The notes under the pieces were generated by a model. That model saw only the letters and a list, made by a program, of their open reading frames with translations. It was not told where the DNA came from and did not search any database. A stretch of DNA of 64,000 bases from Dokdonia sp. 4H-3-7-5 (GTDB lineage: Bacteria > Bacteroidota > Bacteroidia > Flavobacteriales > Flavobacteriaceae): NCBI RefSeq assembly GCF_000212355.1, contig NC_015496.1, forward strand, positions 1,116,001 through 1,180,000, read 5' to 3'. The position numbers and the translations under genes were made by a program. This document shows positions 34,198 to 42,987 of this stretch, one piece after another; position 1 is the first letter of the stretch; each line of letters starts with the position of its first letter.

Positions 34198-36285
34198 TTA
34201 ACTTATCATATTCCCATTACTCACCCCTTCAGCGTCAGGATTTACAAAAACCAACTTACCGCTAGCATCCTCCGTCATTAAAATCATTCCTTCACTCTCT
34301 ACACCTCTTAATGCTCTTGGAGCCAGGTTTACAAGTACGGTTACTTGCTTCCCAATTACTTCTTCTGGAGTAAAGCTCTCTGCGATACCAGAAACGATGG
34401 TACGCACATCTATACCTGTATCTACTTTTAAGATGAGGAGTTTCTTCGTTTTCTTCATCTTTTCTGCTTCGATGATGGTACCTACTCGCATATCGAGTTT
34501 TGTAAAATCGTCAAAGTTAATAAGCTCTTTTTGTGGCTCTACTACCGCATTTTCGGCAGCAGCTTCTGCTTCATTTGCAGCTTTACTTGCTTCTAGTTTA
34601 TCTAGTTGAATCTGGATTTGACTGTCTTCTATTTTTGAGAAGAGCAATTGAGATTCATTGATTGTGTGTCCAGCTGGTAATAACACTTCTTTTGAAGTGA
34701 TGTCACTCCACTGTAATGCATTCTCAACATCACTAGCAGGAAGGTCAAGAATATTTTTAAGCGTTACACTTGTATGTGGTAATAACGGCTCACTTAATAT
34801 AGCAAGTGCTGTAGCAATTTGTAAAGCCACATACATTACTGTTTTAGTGCGCTCCTCGTCAGTTTTGATTGTCTTCCACGGCTCTTCGTCTGCTAGGTAT
34901 TTATTTCCTAGACGAGCGAGATTCATGAATTCTGCTTGGCTTTCACGAAAGCGGTATTTTTCAATACTACTACCTATCACCGCTGGATATGCTTTTATAG
35001 CATCTAGCACTTCTTTGTCTAGCTCGTTAAAAGTTCCAGGCGTAGGCACAACACCTCCATAATACTTATGTGTAAGTACCGTCACGCGGTTAATTAAATT
35101 ACCAAAAATCGCTACGAGTTCGCTATTATTTCTAGTTTGAAAATCTTTCCAAGTAAAATCATTATCCTTAGATTCTGGTGCATTTGCAGTAAGTACATAA
35201 CGCAACACATCTTGCTGATCTGGAAATTCTTCCAGATACTCATGTAACCACACTGCCCAGTTTTTTGACGTAGAAAGCTTGCGGCCTTCTAGATTTAAAA
35301 ACTCGTTTGCAGGCACATTATCTGGCAAGATATACTCACCATGTCCCTTTAACATTGCAGGAAAAATCAAACAGTGAAAAACGATGTTATCCTTCCCAAT
35401 GAAGTGAAGTAATTTTGTGTTTTCATCTTTCCAATAAGGTTCCCAATCCTTTCCTTCACGTGCTGCCCACTCCTTTGTAGAAGAAATATAGCCAATAGGC
35501 GCATCAAACCAAACGTATAAAACCTTGCCCTCTGCTCCTTCTACTGGTACTGGGATTCCCCAGTCCAGATCACGAGTTACGGCACGAGGGCGTAGTCCAT
35601 CATCTATCCATGATTTACATTGTCCGTATACGTTAGTTTTCCAGTCTTTTTTATGACCTTCTATAATCCACTCCTTAAAGAAATCATTGTATTGATCTAG
35701 TGGTAAAAACCAGTGTTTTGTTTCCTTAAGTGTAGGTACAGCTCCCGTAATCGCACTCTTAGGATTAATTAAATCTGTTGCGTTGTGCGACGTACCACAG
35801 CTCTCACACTGATCTCCATAAGCCTCTTCAAAGCCACATTTAGGGCAAGTTCCCGTCACAAAACGGTCTGCAAGAAACTGGTTTGCCTCTGCATCATACA
35901 GTTGCTCGTTTGTTTCTTCTATAAACTTACCTTGATCGTACATATTCTTAAAAAACTCAGACGCTGTATCGTGGTGAATTTTTGCAGAGGTACGTGAGTA
36001 ATTATCAAAGGTGATCCCAAAATCTTCAAAAGATTTTATGATAATGGCATTGTATTTATCAACCACATCTTGAGGGGTAACGCCCTCCTTTTTTGCCTTA
36101 ATTGTAATAGGCACTCCATGCTCATCACTACCACATATAAAAGCAACATCTGCTCCTTGCATACGCTGGTAACGCGCATAAATATCTGCCGGAACATACA
36201 CTCCTGCAAGGTGGCCTATGTGTATAGGTCCGTTAGTATACGGCAGTGCCGCTGTAATTGTATATCGTTGTGGATTCTGAGACAT
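34198..36285 (-). CDS. metG: Methionine--tRNA ligase
   Basis: 695 residues from the ATG at 36285. A second ATG 24 bases upstream lies before the predicted transcription start, so the inner one is preferred. Landmarks: [15 protein letters not shown] (HIGH motif), a zinc knuckle [18 protein letters not shown], the KMSKS-equivalent KLSTSKN, and a C-terminal EMAP/Trbp111-type tRNA-binding domain ([18 protein letters not shown]). It charges initiator and elongator tRNA-Met. A degenerate palindrome, TTTCACGAAA, codes RFRES. tex follows four bases later. Confidence 0.96.
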   Translation of the reverse strand: MSQNPQRYTITAALPYTNGPIHIGHLAGVYVPADIYARYQRMQGADVAFICGSDEHGVPITIKAKKEGVTPQDVVDKYNAIIIKSFEDFGITFDNYSRTSAKIHHDTASEFFKNMYDQGKFIEETNEQLYDAEANQFLADRFVTGTCPKCGFEEAYGDQCESCGTSHNATDLINPKSAITGAVPTLKETKHWFLPLDQYNDFFKEWIIEGHKKDWKTNVYGQCKSWIDDGLRPRAVTRDLDWGIPVPVEGAEGKVLYVWFDAPIGYISSTKEWAAREGKDWEPYWKDENTKLLHFIGKDNIVFHCLIFPAMLKGHGEYILPDNVPANEFLNLEGRKLSTSKNWAVWLHEYLEEFPDQQDVLRYVLTANAPESKDNDFTWKDFQTRNNSELVAIFGNLINRVTVLTHKYYGGVVPTPGTFNELDKEVLDAIKAYPAVIGSSIEKYRFRESQAEFMNLARLGNKYLADEEPWKTIKTDEERTKTVMYVALQIATALAILSEPLLPHTSVTLKNILDLPASDVENALQWSDITSKEVLLPAGHTINESQLLFSKIEDSQIQIQLDKLEASKAANEAEAAAENAVVEPQKELINFDDFTKLDMRVGTIIEAEKMKKTKKLLILKVDTGIDVRTIVSGIAESFTPEEVIGKQVTVLVNLAPRALRGVESEGMILMTEDASGKLVFVNPDAEGVSNGNMIS
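34939..34953. repeat. Degenerate palindrome (GCTTTCACGAAAGCG)
   Basis: One mismatch in the core, in metG, at the FRES segment where related MetG proteins also have FRE; probably selection on protein rather than on DNA. Confidence 0.5.
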
Positions 36286-36306
36286 ATTGTGTTCTTTAAG
36301 AAGCGA

Positions 36307-36314
36307 CAAAAATA
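36307..36314 (-). promoter_or_regulatory. -7 element TATTTTTG for metG-tex
   Basis: Perfect TANNTTTG. The predicted start near 36300 lies downstream of the outer metG ATG, which supports the inner ATG at 36285. Confidence 0.55.
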
Positions 36315-36370
36315 AAGAAAAACAAGCAAGGATTATCTATAAACTAATCTAGCTTTAACTCGGTATTGTT

Positions 36371-36532
36371 ATGCTAGGAGCGCTGCAGTAGTTGCAAGAA
36401 GAAGCTTTCTGTTCCCGCTATTCATTACAATTCCTCACCTTGCTATCGCTAGGTTGCGGGATTTTCATTGCTATCGGGGCTATGGAGCATGGTTTAGGAG
36501 TTATAAGCACCTCTCAAATCATCTTGTTTTAA
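36371..36532 (+). pseudogene. Possible remnant of a small membrane protein gene
   Basis: The stretch between metG and ldcA holds a plus-strand frame starting ATG CTA GGA, broken by a TAG after six codons. It is then open for 46 codons with a hydrophobic segment, FLTLLSLGCGIFIAIGAMEH. That segment looks like a true membrane helix, and the MEHGLG motif recalls a conserved small membrane protein family. The rest of the 300-base gap holds the metG promoter and no other visible feature. Confidence 0.3.
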
Positions 36533-36611
36533 GATAATAAGTAATTAACCTTTTCATCAAATTACCAGATAGTTTAAAATCCAAACTGCCGTTAAGTTAG
36601 TATATTGAGGT

Positions 36612-37526
36612 GTGAAAAATAAATCAATGGTTACACCTCCATATCTTAAATACGGCGATAAAGTCGGAATAGTTGCCACGGCACGTAAAATTTCTAAAAA
36701 AGAACTTGAAGAGGGCATCGCGCTTCTTGAAAGTTGGGGCTTAGTTCCCGTGTTAGGAAACACCATAGGCCTCGAAGACAATCAGTATGCTGGGACAGAC
36801 TTTGAGAGAGCACAAGACTTTCAGCAAATGATGGATAACACGGAGATTAAAGCCATCTGGTGTGCTCGTGGCGGCTACGGAACCGTGCGCATAGTAGATG
36901 ATCTAGATTTTTACAAATTTGTCAAATATCCAAAGTGGGTAGTGGGTTACTCAGATGTGACGGTGTTACATAGCCATATTCATAAAATAGGCTTCAAAAC
37001 GATACACGCCACAATGCCGGTTTCTCTTGAGGATAATACCGCTTTCGCGAAAGCGTCATTAAAACAATCTCTTTTTGGCGAGCAACCTAACTTTAGTTAC
37101 AACACCACAAATAAACTTAATAGACTAGGCACTGCAAAAGGGAACCTTGTAGGCGGTAATCTCTCTATACTTTACAGCCTTTGTGGCAGTAGCTCTGATC
37201 TAGATACAGCTGATAAAATCTTATTTATAGAAGACCTTGATGAGTACCTCTATCATATAGATAGAATGGTAGTCAATCTAAAACGCAACGGGATGCTAGA
37301 TCACTGTGCGGGTATGGTAGTAGGTGGTATGACAAAGATGCACGATAACAGAATCCCTTTTGGAAAAACGGCTCAAGAAATTGTGCTAGATGCTGTAAAA
37401 GAATGTGACTTCCCAGTAGCTTTCGACTTCCCAGCAGGTCACGTAGCTAATAATAATGCGTTGAAGTTGGGGAGTGAGATTGAACTTGTTGTTACTCAAA
37501 ATACCACAAAAATAACTTATCTCTAA
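36612..37526 (+). CDS. LD-carboxypeptidase (peptidase S66)
   Basis: 304 residues from GTG, or 299 from the ATG at 36627. S66 fold: the N-terminal IVATARKIS strand, WCARGGYGTVR, the nucleophile Ser114 in VVGYSDVT, the Glu in FIEDLDEYLYHIDRM, and a late His in FPAGHVANNNALKLG. These enzymes cut the LD bond of the tetrapeptide in recycled murein (LdcA) or act as microcin self-immunity factors (MccF). In this setting murein recycling is more likely. yraN follows seven bases later. A palindrome encodes AFAKA. Confidence 0.9.
   Translation: MKNKSMVTPPYLKYGDKVGIVATARKISKKELEEGIALLESWGLVPVLGNTIGLEDNQYAGTDFERAQDFQQMMDNTEIKAIWCARGGYGTVRIVDDLDFYKFVKYPKWVVGYSDVTVLHSHIHKIGFKTIHATMPVSLEDNTAFAKASLKQSLFGEQPNFSYNTTNKLNRLGTAKGNLVGGNLSILYSLCGSSSDLDTADKILFIEDLDEYLYHIDRMVVNLKRNGMLDHCAGMVVGGMTKMHDNRIPFGKTAQEIVLDAVKECDFPVAFDFPAGHVANNNALKLGSEIELVVTQNTTKITYL
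37040..37055. repeat. Dispersed palindrome CGCTTTCGCGAAAGCG
   Basis: Full form in the S66 peptidase gene, translated AFAKA. Confidence 0.9.
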
Positions 37527-37533
37527 ACAACTG

Positions 37534-37893
37534 ATGACCCCAAAAGAACTAGGCGAATACGGCGAAGAACTAGCAACCCTGCATTTAATAAAGCAGGGTT
37601 ACACTATTCTTGAACGTAATTGGTTTTTTGGAAAAAATGAGGTCGACATTATCTGCCAGAAGGAGGAAGGCATCCTCGTAGTGGTAGAAGTAAAGGCGCG
37701 TAACTCAGATTTCTTTGGTGATCCGCAGAGTTTTGTGAGTACTGGTAAGCAAAAGTCTATCGTAAAAGTGTCAAATGAATACGTACTAGAAAATGACCTA
37801 GATGTCGAAGTACGTTTTGACATTATCGCAGTACTCAAAAACTCAAAGCAAGAACGCCTTGAGCATTTTGAGGATGCGTTTTACTTTTTTTAA
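37534..37893 (+). CDS. YraN/UPF0102 family nuclease-fold protein
   Basis: 119 residues, typical length. The endonuclease-like core includes GEYGEELATLHLIKQGY, NWFFGKNEVDIICQ and VVVEVKARNSDFFGDP; the D-(x)n-EVK arrangement is a PD-(D/E)xK site. The biological role is unsettled, with nuclease activity reported or predicted for some members. It lies just downstream of the S66 peptidase gene in one unit and converges with the XRE gene. Confidence 0.9.
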   Translation: MTPKELGEYGEELATLHLIKQGYTILERNWFFGKNEVDIICQKEEGILVVVEVKARNSDFFGDPQSFVSTGKQKSIVKVSNEYVLENDLDVEVRFDIIAVLKNSKQERLEHFEDAFYFF

Positions 37894-37907
37894 AATGACA
37901 GTTCTTA

Positions 37908-38732
37908 TTAACCTATTTGCTTTTTGATCATATCAATCGCTTTTAAAATAATAAGGATATTAAATACCTGTGCCACGATACTTAATGGCAGTGCTACAAT
38001 GACCAAAATTATGGTGCAAAAGAAAACACCTAGTACAATATACCCGATACCTGTGCCTTGAGACAAAGCCCCTAACCCTTTGAGCTTATAAAGCGCATAG
38101 CCAAAAACGAGAAATGCTATACCGTACAACACTGAAGTTATAATACCAAAAGCAATATCTGAGATATACGTGCCGTGCACATCTATAATGGTAATTAAGT
38201 TTGTTATAATCTCTACCGTGATAAAAACTAGTGCAGCCGCTTTTAGTATACTCGCCTTAAAGAGGTTTCCTATTAAAATGAAAGCCCTCATATGAAATAT
38301 AAAAAATACGATTGCAAAAAGAGCTAGCAGTCTAAAACCTATATCTCCAGCAAAATATACATTTTCAGTCTCGTAGTGATAAGTGTCAAAAATTTGAAAT
38401 ATAAACACGATCATACTTAATATACCAGCAACCCAGCCTATGTGAAGTTGTTTAAATAGATATGATACATCCCTACTTTCATCTATTTCAAAAAGCATTG
38501 CTTTTTTTACTTTGGCCTCAAAAATGGTGTCTTCTTGCAGGTCATCTAGATCTCTATCAAGCGCAAAGAGAATGGTTTTAATCGTATAAACACGTGGCAT
38601 TGTTTCTCCAGCTTCTATGCGCTGTATGGTGCGCACAGAGATATTACATTGCGCTACAAGTTCTTCCTGCGTTAATCCCTTTTGCTGGCGCAGTTCTAAA
38701 ATCTTTTGTCCTAATTCTGGTTGTTTCATCAT
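37908..38732 (-). CDS. XRE-family regulator fused to a multi-helix membrane domain
   Basis: 274 residues. Residues 4-66 are a helix-turn-helix of the Cro/cI type (LRQQKGLTQEELVAQCNISVRTIQRIEAGETMP). The remainder holds about six membrane helices from residue 100 to the end. A membrane-tethered DNA-binding protein of this layout could sense an envelope or redox state, but the signal is unknown. A perfect -7/-33 promoter and a 12-base palindrome lie directly upstream, suggesting autoregulation. Confidence 0.85.
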   Translation of the reverse strand: MMKQPELGQKILELRQQKGLTQEELVAQCNISVRTIQRIEAGETMPRVYTIKTILFALDRDLDDLQEDTIFEAKVKKAMLFEIDESRDVSYLFKQLHIGWVAGILSMIVFIFQIFDTYHYETENVYFAGDIGFRLLALFAIVFFIFHMRAFILIGNLFKASILKAAALVFITVEIITNLITIIDVHGTYISDIAFGIITSVLYGIAFLVFGYALYKLKGLGALSQGTGIGYIVLGVFFCTIILVIVALPLSIVAQVFNILIILKAIDMIKKQIG

Positions 38733-38750
38733 AAATGTTTTGCCTTGTAA

Positions 38751-38762
38751 TGATGCGCATCA
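38751..38762. promoter_or_regulatory. Palindromic operator candidate TGATGCGCATCA
   Basis: Perfect 12-base palindrome overlapping the downstream edge of the XRE gene's -7 element, 18 bases before its ATG. A repressor bound here would block initiation. Confidence 0.5.
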
Positions 38763-38789
38763 AATGTACAAGAAGTTCTACACTGCAAT
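38761..38789 (-). promoter_or_regulatory. Promoter of the XRE gene: ATTG-17-TACATTTG
   Basis: Perfect -7 TACATTTG (38761-38768) with a near -33 ATTG (38786-38789) at 17-base spacing, both on the minus strand. Confidence 0.6.
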
Positions 38790-38884
38790 AGTATGGCTCA
38801 TTTATGATTTGTTTCATTTTTTGAGCAGTATTTAACCCGCCATTTGCACGTCACTTCAGCAAATACAACGTTTTGCACGTTTTA

Positions 38885-38899
38885 CGCTTTCGCGAAAGC
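38885..38899. repeat. Dispersed palindrome CGCTTTCGCGAAAGC, intergenic
   Basis: Lies eight bases beyond the stop codon of the LysR gene. There is no U-run, so it is not a standard terminator. Confidence 0.9.
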
Positions 38900-38906
38900 T
38901 TACCCT

Positions 38907-39830
38907 TTAATACGTATCTAACCACCCAAAATGCTTCTCATTAAGCGCTGTTTTATGCTCCTCGAGGTAACTCACAAATGCTTGTGCGGTGGGAGAAAGC
39001 TGCTTGCTTTTTTGCCAGATGAGATTCCAGTGTGTGGTAATAGGCAATCCTTTGCTGGGGATGATTTGAGCATCACCGCTCGTAAGTGCATTTTTAAGCC
39101 CCACTAGCGGGAGTATAGAAATCCCTATTCCAGAAATTACTGCTTGCTTTACCGCCTCGTTTGAGGTAAGCTCTATTTTTTTACGAGTAGGAAGTTGTCT
39201 GTCTGCAATATAATTTTCCATAGCTGCTCGTGTTGCAGATCCTTTTTCTCTATACACCACGGGTAGCTTATCAAAATCCTTTTTTGAAATGGTTTTACCT
39301 GAGTACGTGTGCTGCCTACCTCCTACTAAAAATAGTTTGTTAGGGATGAGTCTCACTTTATCTATCGCGATATGATCTGGAACTACAGATACCAGTGCAA
39401 AATCTGTTTCGTTTTTTTCAAGATGACGCACCACTCTGGTCTTGTTTGTCACATCCATCTCTAGATCGACACCAGGATGCATATTCATAAAATCTGTGAT
39501 GTAATAGGGCATCAAATATTTACCCGTAGAGACGATTGATATCTTTAATTTACCCGAGAGCTGACCTTGATAAGCCATCGTTTTGTAATTAATTGCATCT
39601 ACTTCGGCAATTATTTTACGTGCTGCAGCTGCAATTTCTTCACCAAAATCTGTTACAAATAATTGCCTCCCCACAACCTCCGTAAGCGGAATAGGAAACT
39701 GATTTTGAAAGTTTTTAATCTGTATCGAGACCGCTGGCTGCGTGAGATGTAGCTCCTCTGCAGCTTTTGTAATGCTCTTAAATTCTGTAACCTTCAAGAA
39801 GACTTGAAGCTGGTGCAATGTATAATGCAT
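38907..39830 (-). CDS. LysR-family regulator (CbbR/CmpR-like), divergent from the sbtA unit
   Basis: 307 residues. Winged helix-turn-helix at 1-60 (LHQLQVFLKVTEFKSITKAAEELHLTQPAVS), then a periplasmic-binding-protein-like effector domain from about 90. In a LysR beside a bicarbonate transporter gene, a CbbR/CmpR-like role responding to a carbon metabolite is plausible. Ninety bases separate it from the divergent small membrane protein gene, with an inverted repeat in between. The effector is unknown. Confidence 0.88.
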   Translation of the reverse strand: MHYTLHQLQVFLKVTEFKSITKAAEELHLTQPAVSIQIKNFQNQFPIPLTEVVGRQLFVTDFGEEIAAAARKIIAEVDAINYKTMAYQGQLSGKLKISIVSTGKYLMPYYITDFMNMHPGVDLEMDVTNKTRVVRHLEKNETDFALVSVVPDHIAIDKVRLIPNKLFLVGGRQHTYSGKTISKKDFDKLPVVYREKGSATRAAMENYIADRQLPTRKKIELTSNEAVKQAVISGIGISILPLVGLKNALTSGDAQIIPSKGLPITTHWNLIWQKSKQLSPTAQAFVSYLEEHKTALNEKHFGWLDTY

Positions 39831-39835
39831 TAAAA

Positions 39836-39867
39836 TTATTTATGTAATTCATTATAAATATAAATAA
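39836..39867. promoter_or_regulatory. Inverted repeat in the LysR-sbtA divergent region
   Basis: TTATTTAT ... ATAAATAA separated by 16 bases, beginning six bases upstream of the LysR ATG. A possible LysR binding site or autoregulatory site; AT-rich sequence makes a chance match possible. Confidence 0.35.
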
Positions 39868-39886
39868 AAATATATGAACTCTAGCC

Positions 39887-39899
39887 CACATCTTTGCAC
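39887..39899 (+). promoter_or_regulatory. Probable promoter of the sbtA unit
   Basis: ACATCTTTGCACC differs by one base from the extended TANNTTTGCACC consensus. It predicts a start near 39903, about 17 bases before the first ATG. Confidence 0.4.
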
Positions 39900-39919
39900 C
39901 ATCAAAACAATGAGAACCT

Positions 39920-40168
39920 ATGTTACAAAAACTAAAAATTGACTCGTTTAGAAATGACAGGTACACACCTCAAGAAATCAAGACCAGTATAACCATAAAC
40001 TGGACGGCTCTATTTTTTGTCTTAAAAAATTTGATGCTACTTGCTATCCCTATGGTAGCCATTACACTCTCCATTTTTTCAGACTACCTGTTTCTTACAG
40101 AAATTCTATCTGCTAGTTTTTTAATAACCCTTCTAGTGTTTATAAACATTGCTAGTAGAGCATCTTAA
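39920..40168 (+). CDS. Small membrane protein, first gene of the sbtA unit
   Basis: 82 residues with two hydrophobic helices (about 27-50 and 55-76) after a charged, cytosol-like N-terminus (MLQKLKIDSFRNDRYTPQEI). No family recognised. Its position as first gene of a run with a bicarbonate transporter, opposite a LysR regulator, suggests a role in that transport or its control. Confidence 0.6.
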   Translation: MLQKLKIDSFRNDRYTPQEIKTSITINWTALFFVLKNLMLLAIPMVAITLSIFSDYLFLTEILSASFLITLLVFINIASRAS

Positions 40169-40198
40169 TCTCTTATTCATTTAAAAAAATCATTTACT

Positions 40199-40507
40199 AT
40201 GAAAACATTACAAACAGAAACTGCAACAATGACAGATCAAAAAATCAACCTAATTGACGGAGTATTTACAGCAACCGAAGCTGGAGATATCTTACACGCA
40301 ATGCTTGATAAGAAGATCAACTTCCACAAATTACAACGCTTAAGCCGCACCGAAGGTAACATAGATGATGCCTGTGAGTATGATAGTGGACGTATTATAG
40401 AGTTACTAGATGAGAAAGGAAAATTAAAAAGCTTTTTAAGTGACGTACGTGCAGATGGAGGTAAACTAGAAATAAAAAGCACTGTAGAGATACGCATCAA
40501 AAAGTAA
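40199..40507 (+). CDS. Small soluble hypothetical protein upstream of sbtA
   Basis: 102 residues, no signal or membrane segment. NLIDGVFTATEAGDILHAML at 17-36 looks like a helix-capping loop, and the chain ends in a beta segment (KLEIKSTVEIRIKK). It is not a PII-fold SbtB protein: it lacks any PII signature. Thirty bases each side separate it from its neighbours, so it is cotranscribed with sbtA. It is a candidate regulator or partner, by position only. Confidence 0.65.
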   Translation: MKTLQTETATMTDQKINLIDGVFTATEAGDILHAMLDKKINFHKLQRLSRTEGNIDDACEYDSGRIIELLDEKGKLKSFLSDVRADGGKLEIKSTVEIRIKK

Positions 40508-40537
40508 TTACCACACTAAGACACCTAACCCTCTTTT

Positions 40538-41500
40538 ATGGACTTACATCTACTGGTTGATAACTTGACCAACCCTGCACTCTTGTTTTTCTTTTTAGGA
40601 TTACTAGCAGTACAACTCAAAAGTGACTTAGCCATACCGCCTAGTTCTTCAAAGTTTATTTCTCTTTATCTCCTACTTTCTATAGGATTTAAAGGAGGGC
40701 AAGAGCTCGCCCACTCAGCGTTTAATATGGAGATTGTCTGGTCATTAATTTTTGGAGTAGTCCTTGCTCTTTCAGTTCCCTTGTATGCGTTTTTTACACT
40801 CAAAAAGCGCGTCGGAGTTCAAAATGCTGCGGCTATCGCCGCGGCATACGGCTCTGTAAGTGCTGTAACCTTTGTTACCACAGTCGCTTATCTAGATATG
40901 GAGCAAATTGCATATAGCGGGTATATGGTTGCAGTTATGGCTATTATGGAAGCGCCGTCTATTATAATAGGAGTGCTTCTTATGATGCTATTTACGGCAA
41001 ACAGAGATAAGACTGTCTCTATGGGCAGTATTATCAAGCACTCTGTGACTAATGGGAGTGTACTATTAATTATAGGAAGTCTCGTCATAGGTTTTATGGC
41101 AAGCGATGCACAAGCACAAGGCATTGCTCCTTTTACCACAGATATTTTTAAAGGTTTTCTAGCTGTCTTTTTACTAGATATGGGAATCTCAAGTGGTAAA
41201 AAAATAGGAAGCCTAAAGGAGTATGGCGCTTTTCCTTATGTATTTGCAATCGCCGTCCCTATCGTAAATGGTGTTATCGTGAGTTTACTAAGTGGGTTTA
41301 TAACAGAATCTATAGGTAACAGATTGCTGTTTGCCATACTTGCAGCAAGTGCCTCCTATATTGCAGTCCCTGCCGCTATGAAACTCGCTGCGCCTAAGGC
41401 AAACGAAGGCCTATACTTACCTATGGCGCTTGCCATTACCTTTCCCTTTAATATCACACTGGGAATGCCGCTTTACCTCTGCATTATAAACTGGAGTTAA
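40538..41500 (+). CDS. sbtA: SbtA-type sodium-dependent bicarbonate transporter
   Basis: 320 residues, ten predicted membrane helices in two inverted halves. Family features are LTNPALLFFFLGLLAVQLKS at the start, SIGFKGGQELAHSAF after helix two, GSVSAVTFVTTVAYLDM, and LDMGISSGKKIGSLKE in the second half. In cyanobacteria SbtA imports HCO3- with Na+. In a heterotrophic flavobacterium it may supply carbon for anaplerotic carboxylation. It sits opposite a LysR regulator and lacks an adjacent sbtB. Confidence 0.9.
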   Translation: MDLHLLVDNLTNPALLFFFLGLLAVQLKSDLAIPPSSSKFISLYLLLSIGFKGGQELAHSAFNMEIVWSLIFGVVLALSVPLYAFFTLKKRVGVQNAAAIAAAYGSVSAVTFVTTVAYLDMEQIAYSGYMVAVMAIMEAPSIIIGVLLMMLFTANRDKTVSMGSIIKHSVTNGSVLLIIGSLVIGFMASDAQAQGIAPFTTDIFKGFLAVFLLDMGISSGKKIGSLKEYGAFPYVFAIAVPIVNGVIVSLLSGFITESIGNRLLFAILAASASYIAVPAAMKLAAPKANEGLYLPMALAITFPFNITLGMPLYLCIINWS

Positions 41501-41513
41501 TATTTTTTAATCA

Positions 41514-41529
41514 CGCTTTCGCGAAAGCG
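41514..41529. repeat. Dispersed palindrome CGCTTTCGCGAAAGCG (18-base form), intergenic
   Basis: ACGCTTTCGCGAAAGCGT sits between sbtA and the next gene, 18 bases before the ATG at 41548. Confidence 0.9.
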
Positions 41530-41547
41530 TACTCAAAACCTTACTTT

Positions 41548-41859
41548 ATGATTCTCTCACAAAGCAACACCCTAACAGAAGATATAGCAGCAGCGAGAGT
41601 AGCAGGTTTTACCTCAGATTTTATGTATCGGGACGGCCGCTTATTATGTAGAACTAATGACCGCTGGTATCAAATAAAAGACCTCACACTTATAGAATAT
41701 TGTAGGCACGAGGGAATGAACGACCCAAGTGATAGTTCGATTTTATTTTTGATTGAGACTAACGATAGTATAAAGGGTTGCCTTACGAGTGCCTATGGTA
41801 AAGATGCAGATACAGACCTTATTGATTTTGTAATGAGCTTAGAAAAGAAAGAGAAATAA
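41548..41859 (+). CDS. Small conserved-type hypothetical protein
   Basis: 103 residues, soluble. N-terminal TLTEDIAAARVAGFTSDFMYRDGRLLCR pattern, a WYQIKDLTLIEYCRHEG segment and an acidic tail. Similar flavobacterial proteins are sometimes labelled phosphoribosylpyrophosphate synthetase, which this clearly is not (too short, no PRPP loop). It lies between sbtA and yitT with a palindrome upstream. Function unknown. Confidence 0.65.
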   Translation: MILSQSNTLTEDIAAARVAGFTSDFMYRDGRLLCRTNDRWYQIKDLTLIEYCRHEGMNDPSDSSILFLIETNDSIKGCLTSAYGKDADTDLIDFVMSLEKKEK

Positions 41860-41884
41860 CTATCTTAACATAAAACCAAAAGGT

Positions 41885-42769
41885 ATGGCAAAGATATTAA
41901 AATCACTTTCTGAGTATGTACAAATTTCTATAGGTATTGCCCTCGCGAGTATAGGCCTCAAAGCCTTCTTGCTACCTAATGGGTTTCTGGATGGTGGAGC
42001 AACGGGTATCGCTATTTTATTAAGTAAAAAGTTAGATCTAGACATCTCCTTACTGCTCTTTATTGTGAGTATTCCGTTTCTAGTGTTGGGTTTTTATAAG
42101 CTTTCGCGAAATATTCTATTAAAAAGCACGGTATCCATCTTGATACTAGCAGTCCTTATCGGAGTCGAGTCCTTCCCAGTAATTACTGAAGACAAGCTTC
42201 TCATTGCTATTTTTGGCGGTATGTTTTTAGGAGCTGGTATTGGTATCAGTATACGCAACGGTGCGGTGCTTGACGGATCTGAAATTCTAGGAATTTATGT
42301 CTTTGATCTTTTTGGAATAAGCATAGGTAAAACTATTCTGGCTTTCAATATTATTCTATTTATTATCACCGCATTAGTACTTAGTGTAGAAGTCGCACTA
42401 TATTCCATACTTACCTATATCGTGACCGCGAAGTTTATCGATTTTTTTATAGAAGGATTTGAAGATTTTATAGGTATTACCATCATATCCCCGTCATCTG
42501 AAGAAATAGAACAAAAGATTCTTAATGAGCTTGGCACTGGTATTACCGTCTACAAAGCCGCGGCAGGTTATGGAAGTACAGGTCAAAATAATGAACGCCG
42601 CGTGATACAAACCGTGATAAACCGTATACACCTGCGCAAAATACACAAGCTCATAGACTCCTGCGATCCCGAGGCTTTTATCGTAGAGTTTGATGTAAAT
42701 AATGTAAAGGGAGGAGTACTTAGAAGATACCTAGACACTAAAAATAATAGAAAGTTAGCTAGTTTTTAA
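41885..42769 (+). CDS. YitT/DUF2179 family membrane protein
   Basis: 294 residues. Five to six membrane helices in the first 190 residues, with the typical IGLKAFLLPNGFLDGGATGI opening and GAGIGISIRNGAVLDGSEIL. A soluble DUF2179 domain at the end (GYGSTGQNNERRVIQTVINR) looks like a small ligand-binding fold. Function is unproven in most species. The palindrome copy at 42100 codes LSRN. Confidence 0.87.
   Translation: MAKILKSLSEYVQISIGIALASIGLKAFLLPNGFLDGGATGIAILLSKKLDLDISLLLFIVSIPFLVLGFYKLSRNILLKSTVSILILAVLIGVESFPVITEDKLLIAIFGGMFLGAGIGISIRNGAVLDGSEILGIYVFDLFGISIGKTILAFNIILFIITALVLSVEVALYSILTYIVTAKFIDFFIEGFEDFIGITIISPSSEEIEQKILNELGTGITVYKAAAGYGSTGQNNERRVIQTVINRIHLRKIHKLIDSCDPEAFIVEFDVNNVKGGVLRRYLDTKNNRKLASF
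42100..42111. repeat. Dispersed palindrome, partial (GCTTTCGCGAAA)
   Basis: Perfect core, right arm lost. Third-frame reading LSRN in the YitT gene. Confidence 0.8.
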
Positions 42770-42987
42770 TAAGTTCCTGACAGTACTCTTATCTGACTTT
42801 TTACTGTTTTCAAATCTCAAAACTAACAGTTAGATAGTGATAAAAACATGTTAATTTGCTGTAGATTAAGGATTTCCTTTTTTCTGTTTATGATTTATGT
42901 GCTATTTTGCTGACTTACACATAAAAACAACTTTTTAAGTCTATGTTTTTGTAGAGATGAATTCATTGATTAACTAAATAAAGTCAG

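Noticed and set aside
38885-38899. Palindrome after the LysR gene as an intrinsic terminator
   Set aside because: It could fold into a hairpin, but no U-run follows on the minus strand and the same sequence occurs inside many genes.
40199-40507. SbtB (PII-like) identity for the gene before sbtA
   Set aside because: Length is similar but no PII signature or T-loop pattern can be seen.
41548-41859. Phosphoribosylpyrophosphate synthetase label for the 103-residue protein
   Set aside because: Too short and without the PRPP-binding loop; the real prs is at 18.1 kb.
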